DNA of 64,000 nucleotides from Janthinobacterium lividum (GCF_034424625.1 NZ_CP139976.1:5208001-5272000); one strand, 5' to 3'. Shown: positions 45,687-55,711, counted from the stretch's first letter. The notes: generated by a model from the letters alone, not told the origin. Program-made: numbers and translations.

Positions 45687-46130
45687 TCACTCCGCCAAGC
45701 GTTTGAGTAATGCCACCGCCTTGTCCAGTTCGGTGACTTCGTCCGGCGTGAGCCGGGTTTCGATGGTGCGCGCCAGCCAGTCTTCGCGCGCGGCGCGGCT
45801 GGCCGCGATCCAGGCGCGGCAGCTGTCCGTCAGCGTCAAGATGGTTTGCCGGCCGTCAGCCGGATCGGGCGAGCCCGTCACCATCTGCGCTTCCGTCAAC
45901 GCTTGCACGGTGGCGGCCATCGACTGGGGCCGCATGCCTTCGGCGCGCGCCAGGCTGCTGGCCGTGGCCGGACCGTCGCGTTCGAGGCGGCTGAGCACGG
46001 ATGCCTGCGACATGCTGACATCGCCCAGGTGCGCCTCTTCGCGCAGGCGGCGGCGCAATTTGCCGACCAGGATGCGCAATTCGCCGGCCAGTTGTAGAAC
46101 TTGTTCGTGGTCTTCTTGTGGGGTGCGCAT
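45687..46130 (-). CDS. MarR-family transcriptional regulator
   Basis: Winged-helix dimer, about 147 aa from ATG 46130 (a TTG at 46151 behind GAGG is an alternative). The DNA-binding region reads MSQASVLSRLERDGPATASSLARAEGMRPQSMAATVQALTEAQMVTGSPDPADGRQTILTLT, with the wing arginine in DGR. Likely represses itself and the MFS gene downstream, and is released by a small ligand. Direct repeats upstream could be its site. Confidence 0.9.
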   Translation of the reverse strand: MRTPQEDHEQVLQLAGELRILVGKLRRRLREEAHLGDVSMSQASVLSRLERDGPATASSLARAEGMRPQSMAATVQALTEAQMVTGSPDPADGRQTILTLTDSCRAWIAASRAAREDWLARTIETRLTPDEVTELDKAVALLKRLAE

Positions 46131-46180
46131 GCTAGCCGTGTGGTGGATCAACAGCCTCTACTATAACAGATAGACAGGTA

Positions 46181-46202
46181 GACTGCACAGTTTGACTGCA
46201 CA
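46181..46202. promoter_or_regulatory. Candidate MarR operator (9-bp direct repeats)
   Basis: GACTGCACA is repeated exactly at 46181-46189 and 46194-46202, with a 13-base period. CAGT/ACTG around the spacer forms a short inverted repeat. The site lies about 50 bases upstream of marR, next to a TTGACA (minus strand, 46206-46211). Its function is a guess from position. Confidence 0.3.
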
Positions 46203-46231
46203 TCTTGTCAAGACGGCCATCTTGCAGACGC

Positions 46232-46271
46232 AAAAAAGCCGGGGCGGGAGATGTCCTCCCTGCCCCGGCTT
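46232..46271 (-). terminator. Intrinsic terminator of the flg operon (after flgL)
   Basis: On the minus strand AAGCCGGGGCAGGGAGG pairs with the facing CTCCCGCCCCGGCTT, and TTTTTT follows. It ends the flgB-flgL transcript before the marR promoter region. Confidence 0.85.
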
Positions 46272-46297
46272 GCCGCTCATTCTGCGATGCCGGCCGC

Positions 46298-47539
46298 TTA
46301 GCTGATGTAGTTGAACAGCGACAAGCCCGAGATGGAAGTGAATGACTTCTGCGCCGCCTGCAGGGTGATCTGCTGCTGGCTGAACAGGGAAATCGCCTTC
46401 ACCATGTCCAGATCCTGCAAGCCCGACAGGGTGCTTGCATATTGCAGGTCGAGGTCGTCGCCGGCGCTGTCGAGGGTATCGAGTTCCTTCAGGCGCGAAC
46501 CGACTTCCGCGCGCACCGACAGCACGTTGTCGTAGGCCGTGTCGAGCAGATCGTGCGCCGCGTTCAGGCTGGCCGTCAGGCGTGCCTGCCCCGCGTCGCC
46601 CGTGGCCGGCTGGCCCAGTGCGCCGATCAGGTTGGTAATCGTGGTAAAGATCGATTCCTTGCTGCTGGGCTCCAGGGTGAACTTGTCCAGGTCGGCCGGC
46701 TTGCCCGCGACATTGACTTGCTGACCGTCAAAGTTGATGGCGTCGCCCGACTTGTAGGCCACCGGCACGGCAGGATTCGGGATGGTCTGACCCAGGGTCA
46801 CGTCCGTCACGGTATAGGTCGTCTTGGCATCCGTGCCCGTGCCCGTCACCTGGAAGTCGATCGTGTATTTGTGCCCCGTCAGCTTGGTGGGATCGGTGAC
46901 GGTGCCGCCGGAAATGATGCCGGCGCCGCCGCGCGTGAAGTTGCCCGGATCGGCCGCCGTGGTGAACTTGCCGTTGCCCGTCAAATTGTTCTCGAATACG
47001 GTCGCGCCCGAGTCGCTGGTGGCCAGGTAGCGCGCCGAGCCCACTTGCAGCTCGCGCTGGCCCTGGTCGCCCACATAGGTGGCGCCGCCCGGCGTCTGGC
47101 TGAACGGCTGGGTGGTCGATTTGTAGCCGGAAAACAGGTAGCCACCCGCGTTGTCGGACGTGTTGGCGATGCCCATCAGGTCGGTCAAGCGGCCTTTCAG
47201 CTCCGTGGCCAGGCTCTGGCGGTCGATATCCTTCAATGCCGGATTACCAGCCTTCAGCACCAGTTGCTGCACATCGGCGATCAGCGAGGTGGTGCTGGCC
47301 AGCGCCAGCTCTTCCTGCGACAGGAAATTCTTGGCGTTCGAGCGGTTCGTCACGAATTGCGTGTTGATCGTCTGCGACTGCGTCACTTCCAGCGCGCGCG
47401 CCGAGGCGATCGGATCGTCGGCCGGCGTCAGGTTGCGGCGATTCGCCGACAGCTGCATCTGGGTGCGGTTCAACGCGCCCTGCAGATTGTTCAGCTGCGT
47501 GCTGCCCGCGTCATAGATCATTTTGGTACTGATGCGCAT
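46298..47539 (-). CDS. flgL: Flagellar hook-associated protein 3
   Basis: Junction protein between hook and filament. 413 aa with flagellin-like ends: N-terminal MRISTKMIYDAGSTQLNNLQGALNRTQMQLSANRRNLTPADDPIASARAL and C-terminal DLDMVKAISLFSQQQITLQAAQKSFTSISGLSLFNYI. The middle is Gly/Thr-rich. AGGAAGG precedes the ATG. Last gene of the flg block, 52 bases after flgK. Confidence 0.95.
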   Translation of the reverse strand: MRISTKMIYDAGSTQLNNLQGALNRTQMQLSANRRNLTPADDPIASARALEVTQSQTINTQFVTNRSNAKNFLSQEELALASTTSLIADVQQLVLKAGNPALKDIDRQSLATELKGRLTDLMGIANTSDNAGGYLFSGYKSTTQPFSQTPGGATYVGDQGQRELQVGSARYLATSDSGATVFENNLTGNGKFTTAADPGNFTRGGAGIISGGTVTDPTKLTGHKYTIDFQVTGTGTDAKTTYTVTDVTLGQTIPNPAVPVAYKSGDAINFDGQQVNVAGKPADLDKFTLEPSSKESIFTTITNLIGALGQPATGDAGQARLTASLNAAHDLLDTAYDNVLSVRAEVGSRLKELDTLDSAGDDLDLQYASTLSGLQDLDMVKAISLFSQQQITLQAAQKSFTSISGLSLFNYIS

Positions 47540-47591
47540 GATGCTGCCCTTCCTGATGGCGGCGGGGCGCTATGCGCCGCCGCTTGAATAA

Positions 47592-49559
47592 TTAACGTCC
47601 GAGGCCGATGACCACGTCGAACAGGGTACTGGCGATCTGCATGACCTTGCCGCAAGCCTGGTAGGCTTGCTGGTAGCGCAGCAGGTTGGCCGCCTCTTCA
47701 TCGAGATTGACGCCGGAAACGGCCTGCTGCTGCGTGCTGGTTTGTTGCAACAACGCAAGACTCGCCAGGCCGCTGACCTGTACTTCGCGCGTCTTGTTGC
47801 CGACATAGCTGACGGTTTCCGCGTACGAACCCTGGAACGTGGCCTTGCCGCCATCGAGAATGTTCTTCGTCTGCAAGCCCGCCAGCAAGGAGGCATTGCG
47901 GTTGTCGCCCACGCCGCCCGAGTTCGGCGCGATGGTGAATTTATCGCCCTGCGCAGGCGCGCCCGTCATGTTGACGTTGATGCCGCCAAAGCTGAAGCTG
48001 TCGCCTTCCGTGTACGGGATATTCGCCGTGCCGGCCGGGTACGTGGTGGTGGCACCGTTCAAGCCTTTCACCGTCACGGCCTGGCCCGCCGGGAAACCCG
48101 ACAGCGAAGTGGTCGCCTTGTCGTACGTCAGGGTGACGGTGCCCGTCAACGCGTTGCCCGGCGTTAGATACGCCTTGTCCACGCTACCTGCGCCGAGCTT
48201 GCCGCTGCCCGTGTTGCTGACGGGCGCGCCCGTGGCGATCGGCGCGCCGGCGGCCAGCTTGTTGCGGTCGGTAATCGCCACGGCCAGGTCGGAAGCGCCG
48301 TGCGCGGTCGGCCTGACCATGAAGTTATCGCCTTCGGCAGCCGCGCCCGTGATCGAGAAATCCACACCGTCGATGGTTTGCGGCACGGTTTGCGGATAGG
48401 GATTGATGGTCGTTTTCGCACCGTCGCTCTGGCGCGTCACCACATAATTGGCGCCGTCATACTTGACGGCATAATCGCTGGCCGTCAGCTTGGTCGGATC
48501 GCTGACCTTGGCCGACAGCACGGTCGTGCTGGTTGCGTTATTGCGGTAGTCGGCGCCGATGACGGGATCGGGCAGCTTGAAGAAATCGCCCCCCATGTCG
48601 CCATTCAAGTCCTGGCCCAGCTTGTGCTGCTCATTGAAGGTGGAGGCCAGCGCGATGGCGACCTTGCCCAGCGAATTCTGGATGCGGTCCAGGCTGCCGC
48701 TGCGGAATTCCAGCAAGCCGCCCAGCGCACCGCCGCTGAGGGAACTTTCCGACAGCTTGGTGACGGAAGTGCCCGTCACATAGCCCACGTCCAGGCGGTT
48801 CGGGTCCGTCGGCGACGGCGTGGTGGCCAGTTCAAAGTTCTTGTCGCCCACCACCAGCGGCTGGCCCGAGCCGATCGAGACAGTAATCGAGTTGCCGGCG
48901 CCAGGCTGAACAGTTGCCTTGACGTATTTGTTCAGCTCCGTGATCAGCTGGTCGCGCTGGTCCAGCAAATCGTTGGGCTGATTGCTTTCATTCACGGTGA
49001 GGTTGGTAATCGCGGTATTGAGTTCCGCGATCTGCTTGGCGTAGGAGTTGATCACCTTGACGTTCGAGGTGATCTGCGAATTGACGCCGTCGCCGATTTC
49101 CGTCAGGCGCGCGCTGAGGCCCTGGAAGCGCGCGGTCAGCGAATTTGCGCTCGACAACAATGCCTGGCGCGACGAGACGGAAGATGGATTCGAGCTGAAA
49201 TCCTGCACGCCCTTGAAGAAATCGGCCATCGCCGGCGATAGCCCGGCCGTGGGGTCGGCCAGCATATTGTCGATCTGGCTGATCTGCGTGTAATACGCAT
49301 CGAGCGAACTGGTGGCCGACTGCGCGCCATTCACCTGGGCCGCCATGAAACCGTCGTACTGGCGCTTGACTTGCGATACCTCGGTACCATTGCCAACAAA
49401 GCCATAACCGGCATTATTGAACTGCGCCGTCTGCTGCAGCACCACCTGGCGGTTGTAACCGTCCACGTTGGCATTGGTGATGTTATGCCCGGTCGTCGAC
49501 AGGCCCACCTGCGCTGCAAGCAAACCGCTCTTACCGATGCTGAGTAGATTCGAAGTCAT
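47592..49559 (-). CDS. flgK: Flagellar hook-associated protein 1
   Basis: First hook-filament junction protein. 655 aa with the rod/hook-type N-terminus (LLSIGKSGLLAAQVGLSTTGHNITNANVDGYNRQ) and C-terminal DLBB segment (NLDEEAANLLRYQQAYQACGKVMQIASTLFDVVIGL). Its ribosome site is weak. A sigma28 promoter lies just upstream, so flgKL can be transcribed late, independently of flgB-flgJ. Confidence 0.96.
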   Translation of the reverse strand: MTSNLLSIGKSGLLAAQVGLSTTGHNITNANVDGYNRQVVLQQTAQFNNAGYGFVGNGTEVSQVKRQYDGFMAAQVNGAQSATSSLDAYYTQISQIDNMLADPTAGLSPAMADFFKGVQDFSSNPSSVSSRQALLSSANSLTARFQGLSARLTEIGDGVNSQITSNVKVINSYAKQIAELNTAITNLTVNESNQPNDLLDQRDQLITELNKYVKATVQPGAGNSITVSIGSGQPLVVGDKNFELATTPSPTDPNRLDVGYVTGTSVTKLSESSLSGGALGGLLEFRSGSLDRIQNSLGKVAIALASTFNEQHKLGQDLNGDMGGDFFKLPDPVIGADYRNNATSTTVLSAKVSDPTKLTASDYAVKYDGANYVVTRQSDGAKTTINPYPQTVPQTIDGVDFSITGAAAEGDNFMVRPTAHGASDLAVAITDRNKLAAGAPIATGAPVSNTGSGKLGAGSVDKAYLTPGNALTGTVTLTYDKATTSLSGFPAGQAVTVKGLNGATTTYPAGTANIPYTEGDSFSFGGINVNMTGAPAQGDKFTIAPNSGGVGDNRNASLLAGLQTKNILDGGKATFQGSYAETVSYVGNKTREVQVSGLASLALLQQTSTQQQAVSGVNLDEEAANLLRYQQAYQACGKVMQIASTLFDVVIGLGR

Positions 49560-49587
49560 GGTGTCTTATTGGTTACCGTCAAATGTA

Positions 49588-49614
49588 TTTACGGCAGCCG
49601 CGGCGAAAACTTGA
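49588..49614 (-). promoter_or_regulatory. Sigma28 promoter of flgK-flgL
   Basis: Read on the minus strand: TCAAGTTT-N11-GCCGTAAA. The -35 box has seven of eight consensus bases, the spacing is exact, and the -10 keeps GCCG-AA with one transposed pair. It lies about 29 bases before the flgK ATG and after the flgJ stop. Confidence 0.75.
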
Positions 49615-49647
49615 AGCGCGCGGCTTGCACGGGGGCAAGGCGGGGCG

Positions 49648-50574
49648 TCAGCCGACCAGCGAATTCTTGATAATCTTTGTCAGTTTGGCAGCGTAATTCG
49701 GATCCGTCGCGTAGCCGGCCTTTTGCAAGCCGTGGGCGAACGTGCTGGCGTCGCCCGCGCTGGCCAGCACTTTTTCGTAGCGCTTGTTGTTGGTAATCAA
49801 CTGCGCATAATCCTTGAAGCTGTCCGCGTAGCTGTCGTAGGCGCGGAATTTTTCCACCTTGCGCTGCGCCTTGCCATTCACGTATTCCGTGGTGACGGCT
49901 TCCGTGACCTTGCCCTTCCAGTCGCTGGATGCCTTGATGCCAAACAGGTTGTGGCTGCTGCTGCCGTCGCGGGCGATGATTTCGCGCTTGCCCCAGCCCG
50001 TTTCCAGCGCCGCCTGGCCCAGCATGAACTTGGCCGGGATGCCGGTGGCGCGGCTGGCTTCTTCCGCATGCACGCCCAGCTTTTCCTGGAAGGCGCGCAC
50101 GTGCGGCGCCTGCGTGGCGTTGGCCTTGTCGCTCAGGGTCTTGCCGCTGGCGGCGGCGCTGCCGGCGCCTTCCGTCAGGGCGCCCTGCTGCTGGCGGAAG
50201 GCGGCCAGCGCCTGCGCCATGCTCGAGGAACGGGGCGACGGCGCTTCGGCGCCATCGGCGGCCAGCGCCTGGTTCGACGACGACAGCTGGCGGATCAGCA
50301 CGTCGGCCAGGCCCGTGCCCCGCTTGGCCAGGTTCTGGCTCGTCTGCTGGTCCAGCATCGAGGTGTACATCTTGCTTTGCTGGCTATCCATGATGCCGTC
50401 CTGCGGCGTGGCTTCGCGCATGCTTTTCATCATCATGTTGATGAACATGGCTTCGAATTGCGTGGCTGCCTCTTTCAGGGCGGCGGGATCCTTCGCCTTG
50501 GCGGACTGGCGCAAGCCATCCATGCCCTTGACGTCATAGGCGGCGGTATTGCTGAGGTCGGTTTGACTGATCAT
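49648..50574 (-). CDS. flgJ: Flagellar rod assembly protein/muramidase FlgJ
   Basis: 308-aa dual-domain protein. The N-terminal rod-cap domain (LKEAATQFEAMFINMMMKSMREATPQDGIMDSQQSKMYTSMLDQQ) scaffolds rod assembly. After an Ala/Ser linker, the C-terminal peptidoglycan hydrolase domain (about 150-305) has the catalytic Glu region GQAALETGWGKREI, cutting the wall for rod passage. Both domains are full length. It begins ten bases after flgI. Confidence 0.96.
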   Translation of the reverse strand: MISQTDLSNTAAYDVKGMDGLRQSAKAKDPAALKEAATQFEAMFINMMMKSMREATPQDGIMDSQQSKMYTSMLDQQTSQNLAKRGTGLADVLIRQLSSSNQALAADGAEAPSPRSSSMAQALAAFRQQQGALTEGAGSAAASGKTLSDKANATQAPHVRAFQEKLGVHAEEASRATGIPAKFMLGQAALETGWGKREIIARDGSSSHNLFGIKASSDWKGKVTEAVTTEYVNGKAQRKVEKFRAYDSYADSFKDYAQLITNNKRYEKVLASAGDASTFAHGLQKAGYATDPNYAAKLTKIIKNSLVG

Positions 50575-50584
50575 GGCGTGCCCA

Positions 50585-51700
50585 TCAAATGATTTCGAGT
50601 TCGGCGCGCAGCGAACCGGCCGCTTTCATCGCCTGCAGGATGGCCAGCAAGTCTTGCGGCGAGGCGCCGATGGCGTTGAGGGCCTTGACCACGTCGGACA
50701 GCGAGGCGCCGCCCTTGACCAGCATGACTTTGCCCGGTTCCTTCTTGATATCGATCTGCGCCGTCTGCGTGACCACCGTGCGCCCGCCCGACAAGGGCGC
50801 CGGCTGGCTCACTTGCGGCTCGACATTGATGGTGACGGACAGGTTGCCGTGCGAAATGGCGCATGTTTCCAGGGTCACGGACTGGTTCATCACGACGGAA
50901 CCGGTGCGCGCATTCATGATGACCTTGGCCGCCAGGCGGGCCGGATTGACTTCGATGCTTTCCAGCTGGCCCAGGAAGGATACGCGCTGGTCGCTGCCGC
51001 TGGGCGACTGCACCTGGATCACGCGGCCATCGAGCGCGGCGGCCGTGCCGGCGCCGTAGCGGCTATTGATGGCGTCGACCACGCGGCTGGCGGTGGCGAA
51101 ATCGGTGGCATTCAATTCCAGGCGGATGGTGTTGTTGGCGCCCAAGGCCGAAGGCACGCTGCGCTCGACGGTAGCGCCGCCCGAGATGCGGCCCACGCTC
51201 AGGTGATTGATGACGACGGAGCTGCCGGCCGCCTGCGCGCCTACACCGCCCACCAGCACGTTGCCCTGCGCCATGCCGTACACCTGGCCATCGGCGCCCT
51301 TCAATGGCGTCATCAGCAAGGTGCCGCCGCGCAAGCTTTTCGCATTGCCCATCGACGATACCGTCACGTCGAGCAACTGGCCCGGCTGGGCAAACGCGGG
51401 CAAGGCCGTCGTCACCATCACGGCGGCCACGTTTTTCAACTGCAAACTGGTGCCTTGCGGCAAGTTGATGCCCTGCTGCTGCAGCATCGCCGCCACGCTC
51501 TGGATGGTAAATGGGGTTTGCGTGGTCTGGTCGCCGCTGCCGTCGAGACCGACGACGAGGCCATAGCCCATCAGCTGATTCTGGCGCACGCCGGCGATGC
51601 TGGCCAGGTCCTTGATGCGCTCGGCTTGCGCCACGGGCGCCATCAGCGAGGCAGCCAGGCCGCAGATGGCGAGAAAACGGGGAAAGGTCAACGTTGCCAT
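50585..51700 (-). CDS. flgI: Flagellar P-ring protein FlgI
   Basis: Periplasmic bushing around the rod. 371 aa with a cleavable signal peptide ([18 protein letters not shown]) and family blocks [38 protein letters not shown] and [23 protein letters not shown]. It starts two bases after flgH ends. Confidence 0.97.
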   Translation of the reverse strand: MATLTFPRFLAICGLAASLMAPVAQAERIKDLASIAGVRQNQLMGYGLVVGLDGSGDQTTQTPFTIQSVAAMLQQQGINLPQGTSLQLKNVAAVMVTTALPAFAQPGQLLDVTVSSMGNAKSLRGGTLLMTPLKGADGQVYGMAQGNVLVGGVGAQAAGSSVVINHLSVGRISGGATVERSVPSALGANNTIRLELNATDFATASRVVDAINSRYGAGTAAALDGRVIQVQSPSGSDQRVSFLGQLESIEVNPARLAAKVIMNARTGSVVMNQSVTLETCAISHGNLSVTINVEPQVSQPAPLSGGRTVVTQTAQIDIKKEPGKVMLVKGGASLSDVVKALNAIGASPQDLLAILQAMKAAGSLRAELEII

Positions 51701-51702
51701 GA

Positions 51703-52353
51703 TCAGAAAGGCAGCAGGCTGAGGAAGAAGCGCGACGCCATCGAGGCCATTTCGGCGCGGTCGATCTGGCTGTTGGTGCGGTATTCGACGCGCGCTTCGG
51801 CCACCTGGGTCGATGGCACGACGTTGCCCGTGCCGATGGTGTCGGGATTGACCATGCCCGAGAAGCGGATGAATTCCGTGCCCTTGTTCATGGCGATCTG
51901 TTTTTCGCCGGCGACGATCAGGTTGCCATTCGGCAGCACTTCAATGACCGTCACGCCGATCACGCCGGAAAACGTGTTGCTGGCGGACTGGTTGTCGCCA
52001 TCGGCAAATTTCGTCGCGCCATTTGCCGCCACGGTGCCGCCCAGGCGGCCCTGCAGCATGCCCGGCGTGCTGAAGCCCACGCTGCCCGACTTGTTGCCGG
52101 AACTGGCGCCCGCCTTGACGGCATTCGTGCGCTCGGTGATGGCGATCGTCATGGTGTCGCCCACGTGGCGCGCGCGGCGGTCTTCGAAGGCGGGACGGTA
52201 GGTCGACGGCTGGTAGATGGAGCCATTGTTGACGACCACCGGTTCCGGCATCGGCGCGCGCGTGCTGGTCGGATATTGCACGATGGACGTAGGCGTGATG
52301 GCGCAGCCGGACAGCAGGACTGCAGAGAACAAAGCGATGATGGGGTATTGCAT
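51703..52353 (-). CDS. flgH: Flagellar L-ring lipoprotein FlgH
   Basis: Outer-membrane ring of the basal body. The start at 52353 follows GGAGG and gives a lipoprotein signal ending LLSGC; the extra 12 residues of the longer frame are rejected. 216 aa with [27 protein letters not shown] and the C-terminal [28 protein letters not shown] typical of the family. Confidence 0.96.
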   Translation of the reverse strand: MQYPIIALFSAVLLSGCAITPTSIVQYPTSTRAPMPEPVVVNNGSIYQPSTYRPAFEDRRARHVGDTMTIAITERTNAVKAGASSGNKSGSVGFSTPGMLQGRLGGTVAANGATKFADGDNQSASNTFSGVIGVTVIEVLPNGNLIVAGEKQIAMNKGTEFIRFSGMVNPDTIGTGNVVPSTQVAEARVEYRTNSQIDRAEMASMASRFFLSLLPF

Positions 52354-52403
52354 GGCGAACCTCCGCTGCCATCCGGCGGCGGATGGCATGACGACTATGA
52401 AAA

Positions 52404-53186
52404 TTAAAGTTGCGACAATTTCTGCAGCATTTGATCGGATGTGGTGATGGCCTTGCTGTTGATCTCGTAGGCGCGCTGCGTCTGGATCATGTTGACCATT
52501 TCCTCGGCCACGTTGACGTTCGACGTCTCGATATAGCCCTGCATCAGCACGCCGGCGCCGTTCGTGCCCGGGGTGTTGGTTTGCGCCACGCCGGAAGCGC
52601 CCGTTTCCATGTACAGGTTCTCGCCCTTCGATTCCAGGCCGGCGGGATTGACGAAGGTGGTCAGCTGCAGGGAGCCGATTTGCGATGGCGCAACGGTGTC
52701 GGGCAAGGTGACGGACACGGTGCCGTCGCGCGCCACGGTCAGGCTCAGCGCATTGGTCGGCACGGTGATGGCGGGCTGGATGACGAAGCCTTCCGAGGTG
52801 ACCAGCTGGCCGTTGGCATCCGTCTGGAACGAGCCGTCGCGCGTGTAGGCGGTGGCGCCGTCCGGCATCAGCACCTGGAAAAAGCCCGTGCCGTTGACCA
52901 TCACATCGCGCGAATTGCCCGAGGCCTGGGGATTGCCCTGCGTATGGATGCGTTCGGTTGCCACGGTGCGCACGCCGGTGCCGATCTGCAAGCCCGATGG
53001 CAGCTGGGTTTGCTGCGACGATTGCGCGCCCGGCTGGCGCACATTTTGATACAGCAAGTCTTCAAACACGGCGCGCGACTTCTTGAAGCCCGTGGTGCTG
53101 ACGTTGGCCAGGTTATTGGCGATCACGTCCATCTGCGTCTGCTGCGCTTCCAGGCCGGTCTTGGCAATCCAAAGGGAACGAATCAT
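52404..53186 (-). CDS. flgG: Distal rod protein FlgG
   Basis: 260 aa, the usual length. N-terminal [47 protein letters not shown] and C-terminal [44 protein letters not shown] are complete. ACTGGAGA precedes the ATG. FlgG forms most of the distal rod crossing the periplasm. Confidence 0.97.
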   Translation of the reverse strand: MIRSLWIAKTGLEAQQTQMDVIANNLANVSTTGFKKSRAVFEDLLYQNVRQPGAQSSQQTQLPSGLQIGTGVRTVATERIHTQGNPQASGNSRDVMVNGTGFFQVLMPDGATAYTRDGSFQTDANGQLVTSEGFVIQPAITVPTNALSLTVARDGTVSVTLPDTVAPSQIGSLQLTTFVNPAGLESKGENLYMETGASGVAQTNTPGTNGAGVLMQGYIETSNVNVAEEMVNMIQTQRAYEINSKAITTSDQMLQKLSQL

Positions 53187-53258
53187 GATTTTTCTCCAGT
53201 AACAGCGCTAACCAGCCCTGTAGACTATTTCTATGTGACCATTATGCGGTGGCCCCCG

Positions 53259-54002
53259 TCAATTCAAAGCGAGGATCTGGGTGGCTTTCGCCGCGTTATT
53301 CTCGGCATTCTTCAACAAGCTCATTTGCGTTTCGAACTGGCGCGCCAGGGCGATCATGCTGACCATGGAGTCGACGGGGCTGACATTGCTGCCTTCCAGC
53401 GCGCCCGTGGTCAATTTGACGGCCTGGTCGGCTTGCGCCACCGTGCCATCCTTCAGGCGGAACAGGCCGTCGTCGCCGCGTACCAGTTGCTGCTCGGGCG
53501 GGTTGACCAGTTTGATGCGGCCCAGCACCGTCGACGGGCCTGGCGGCACGTCGGTGGAAATCGTGCCCACCGTGCCATCGCTGGCGATGGCCACCGTCAC
53601 GCCGGGCGGAATCGCCATGGGGCCCGTATCGCCTTGCACCATCAGCCCGCCCTGCGTTTGCAGCATGCCGTTTTCATTGAGTTTCAAGGCGCCGTTGCGC
53701 GTGTAGGCTTCGGAACCGTCGGCCGACTGCACCGCGATCCAGCCGCCGTTTTCCACGGCCACGTCGAGCGCACGGCCCGTGTGCTGCATCGGACCCTGCG
53801 TGAAATCGGAACCGACCGTCGAATCGACGACAAAGGCGCGCGTCGGCATCATGCCGTCGGCCACCACGGGCACGGCGCGGAACGAGTCGAGCTGGGCGCG
53901 GAAACCCGTGCTGGTGGCGTTCGCCAGGTTATTCGCCGTGGTCGCCTGCTTGTCCAGGATGTGCTTGGCGCCCGAGCCGGCGGTGTAGATGAGACGGTCC
54001 AT
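53259..54002 (-). CDS. flgF: Proximal rod protein FlgF
   Basis: 247 aa with MDRLIYTAGSGAKHILDKQATTANNLANATSTGFRAQLDSFRAVPV at the start and the rod-type C-terminus ALEGSNVSPVDSMVSMIALARQFETQMSLLKNAENN. AGGAGAAATAAAAA precedes the ATG. It is separated from flgE by 108 bases that hold the third REP-like palindrome. Confidence 0.96.
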   Translation of the reverse strand: MDRLIYTAGSGAKHILDKQATTANNLANATSTGFRAQLDSFRAVPVVADGMMPTRAFVVDSTVGSDFTQGPMQHTGRALDVAVENGGWIAVQSADGSEAYTRNGALKLNENGMLQTQGGLMVQGDTGPMAIPPGVTVAIASDGTVGTISTDVPPGPSTVLGRIKLVNPPEQQLVRGDDGLFRLKDGTVAQADQAVKLTTGALEGSNVSPVDSMVSMIALARQFETQMSLLKNAENNAAKATQILALN

Positions 54003-54042
54003 TTTTTATTTCTCCTGTTGCCTTCAACCCAAGGCAAAAACC

Positions 54043-54082
54043 GGGGTCGGACGGGGACGCCAAGTCCTTAAGGTCCGACCCC
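54043..54082. repeat. REP-like palindrome, copy 3 (looser form)
   Basis: GGGGTCGGAC (54043-54052) pairs with GTCCGACCCC (54073-54082) across a 20-base loop, which contains a second small GGAC/GTCC pair. The stem equals the outer ten bases of copies 1 and 2. It sits inside the flg operon between flgE and flgF, where a hairpin might influence mRNA stability or stoichiometry. Confidence 0.7.
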
Positions 54083-54110
54083 AGCCTTTCGCCGTCAGGG
54101 GTTCAAACGA

Positions 54111-55658
54111 TTAGCGCAAGTTCACCAGAGTCTGTAAAACGGAATCCTGCGTCTTGATGGTCTGCGCATTTGCCTGGTAGGCGCGCTGGGCCGTGATCAT
54201 GTTGACCAGTTCCGCCGTCAGGTCGACGTTCGACACTTCCACGGCCGAGGCGCGCAAGTTGCCCAGGTTGCCCGTCTTGGGCTCGCCCGTGACGGGCTTG
54301 CCCGAGGCCGAACTTTCCACCCAGGCGTTGTTGCCCAGCGGCTCCAGACCGTTCGGGTTGACAAAGTTGCTCAACACCACCTGGCCCAGGCTGCGCGTCT
54401 TGCCATTGTTATACTGGCCCTGGATGACGCCGTCGTCGCCGACGATGAATTGGCTCAGCTGGCCCGCCTTGTAGCCGTCCGCTTCCGTTTTCTTTTCCGC
54501 CGTGGCGGTGCCCAGCTGGGTCGACTTGGTGAAGTCGACCTGGACCGACAGGGTCGCATTCGCGCCCGTGGCCGGGAAGATCGGCAGGTTGACGGTGACG
54601 GGCAAGGTTTGCGGCGGCGTCAGGGCCAGCATGGCGGCCCGGTCCAGGCTGCCGACCGTGTTGAAGACCAGCGAACCGGTCTTGACGGCTGGCACCACGG
54701 TCACGGCGCGGATGGCAGCGTCGATCTGGTCGGGCGTGCGGCTCGAATTGACGCCATTCGGCACGGCACTGCCGTAGGTGGCGGCGATGGCGGCCAGTTG
54801 CGCCGGCGTGGCGCCCGCGGCGGCGGCGGCGGCCGAGACGGCGGCACCAACCGCATTGCCATAGGCGACGGCGGCCGTCGTCACGTTGGCCGGCACCAGC
54901 GGCACGGCCGTGGCGGCAGCCTGGTAGGCGGCGCGCGCGGCCAGCGAGGCAGGGTCCGTCTGCAGGGCGGCCGCGACCTTCATGCTGGTTACTTCCGTGC
55001 CGTCAATGGCCGAGTAGACATCCCAGGTATTGGTGCCCGTCTTGACATAGAAATTGGCCATGTTGTGGGAATTGCCCAGCGAATCGAAGACTTCGACGGG
55101 GAACTGCTTGTGGTACGAGGTGTCGTCCGTCGACTTGAACGGCACCGTGGTCGGCATGGCCGTGTTCGAATTGAGGTTGACTTGCGTGTCGACCTTGGTC
55201 GTTGCCTGGGGCTTCATGTCCGACTGGTCGATTTGCAGGGGCACGACGGCGCCGGCGACGATCTTGCCGTTGACGTCGGCCGGATAGCCGGTCAGTTGCG
55301 CCAGCTGGGCGTTGACGATGAAGCCGCTCTTGTCGACCTGGAACTGGCCATTGCGCGAGTACTGGATGGCGCCGTTGACGCTGGTACGGAAGAAGCCGCC
55401 GCCATTGATGGCGATGTCGAGGGGATTCGACGACGTTTCCAGGTTACCCTGGTTGAATTGCTGGGCGATTTGCGAGACCGACACGCCGATCCCCGCCTGG
55501 TTGCCGCCCACGCCATACAGCGAGTTGGCATAAATGTCGGCGAACTGGGCCTGCGACTGCTTGAAACCCACGGTCGACGAGTTGGCGATGTTGTTGCCGA
55601 TGACGTCCAGCGATTTGGCGGCGCCATTCAAGCCGCTCAGGCCTTGTTGGAAAGACAT
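54111..55658 (-). CDS. flgE: Flagellar hook protein FlgE with Ala-rich insertion
   Basis: Hook (universal joint) subunit. 515 aa, about 100 longer than usual. Conserved ends are SFQQGLSGLNGAAKSLDVIGNNIANSSTVGFKQSQAQFADIYANS and VEVSNVDLTAELVNMITAQRAYQANAQTIKTQDSVLQTLVNLR. Residues about 227-322 are an alanine-rich, low-complexity, helix-prone stretch (for example AVGAAVSAAAAAAGATPAQLAAIAATYG) that does not look like normal FlgE. It lies in the surface D1/D2 region. AGGAGAACACA precedes the ATG. Confidence 0.95.
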   Translation of the reverse strand: MSFQQGLSGLNGAAKSLDVIGNNIANSSTVGFKQSQAQFADIYANSLYGVGGNQAGIGVSVSQIAQQFNQGNLETSSNPLDIAINGGGFFRTSVNGAIQYSRNGQFQVDKSGFIVNAQLAQLTGYPADVNGKIVAGAVVPLQIDQSDMKPQATTKVDTQVNLNSNTAMPTTVPFKSTDDTSYHKQFPVEVFDSLGNSHNMANFYVKTGTNTWDVYSAIDGTEVTSMKVAAALQTDPASLAARAAYQAAATAVPLVPANVTTAAVAYGNAVGAAVSAAAAAAGATPAQLAAIAATYGSAVPNGVNSSRTPDQIDAAIRAVTVVPAVKTGSLVFNTVGSLDRAAMLALTPPQTLPVTVNLPIFPATGANATLSVQVDFTKSTQLGTATAEKKTEADGYKAGQLSQFIVGDDGVIQGQYNNGKTRSLGQVVLSNFVNPNGLEPLGNNAWVESSASGKPVTGEPKTGNLGNLRASAVEVSNVDLTAELVNMITAQRAYQANAQTIKTQDSVLQTLVNLR

Positions 55659-55711
55659 TGTGTTCTCCTGGTAGAAATTAGGGGTAGAGGGTCACGCTAA
55701 GGGGAAGCGGC

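Noticed and set aside
54450..55700. 416-residue frame antisense to flgE
   Set aside because: Gly/Arg-rich shadow of the hook gene.
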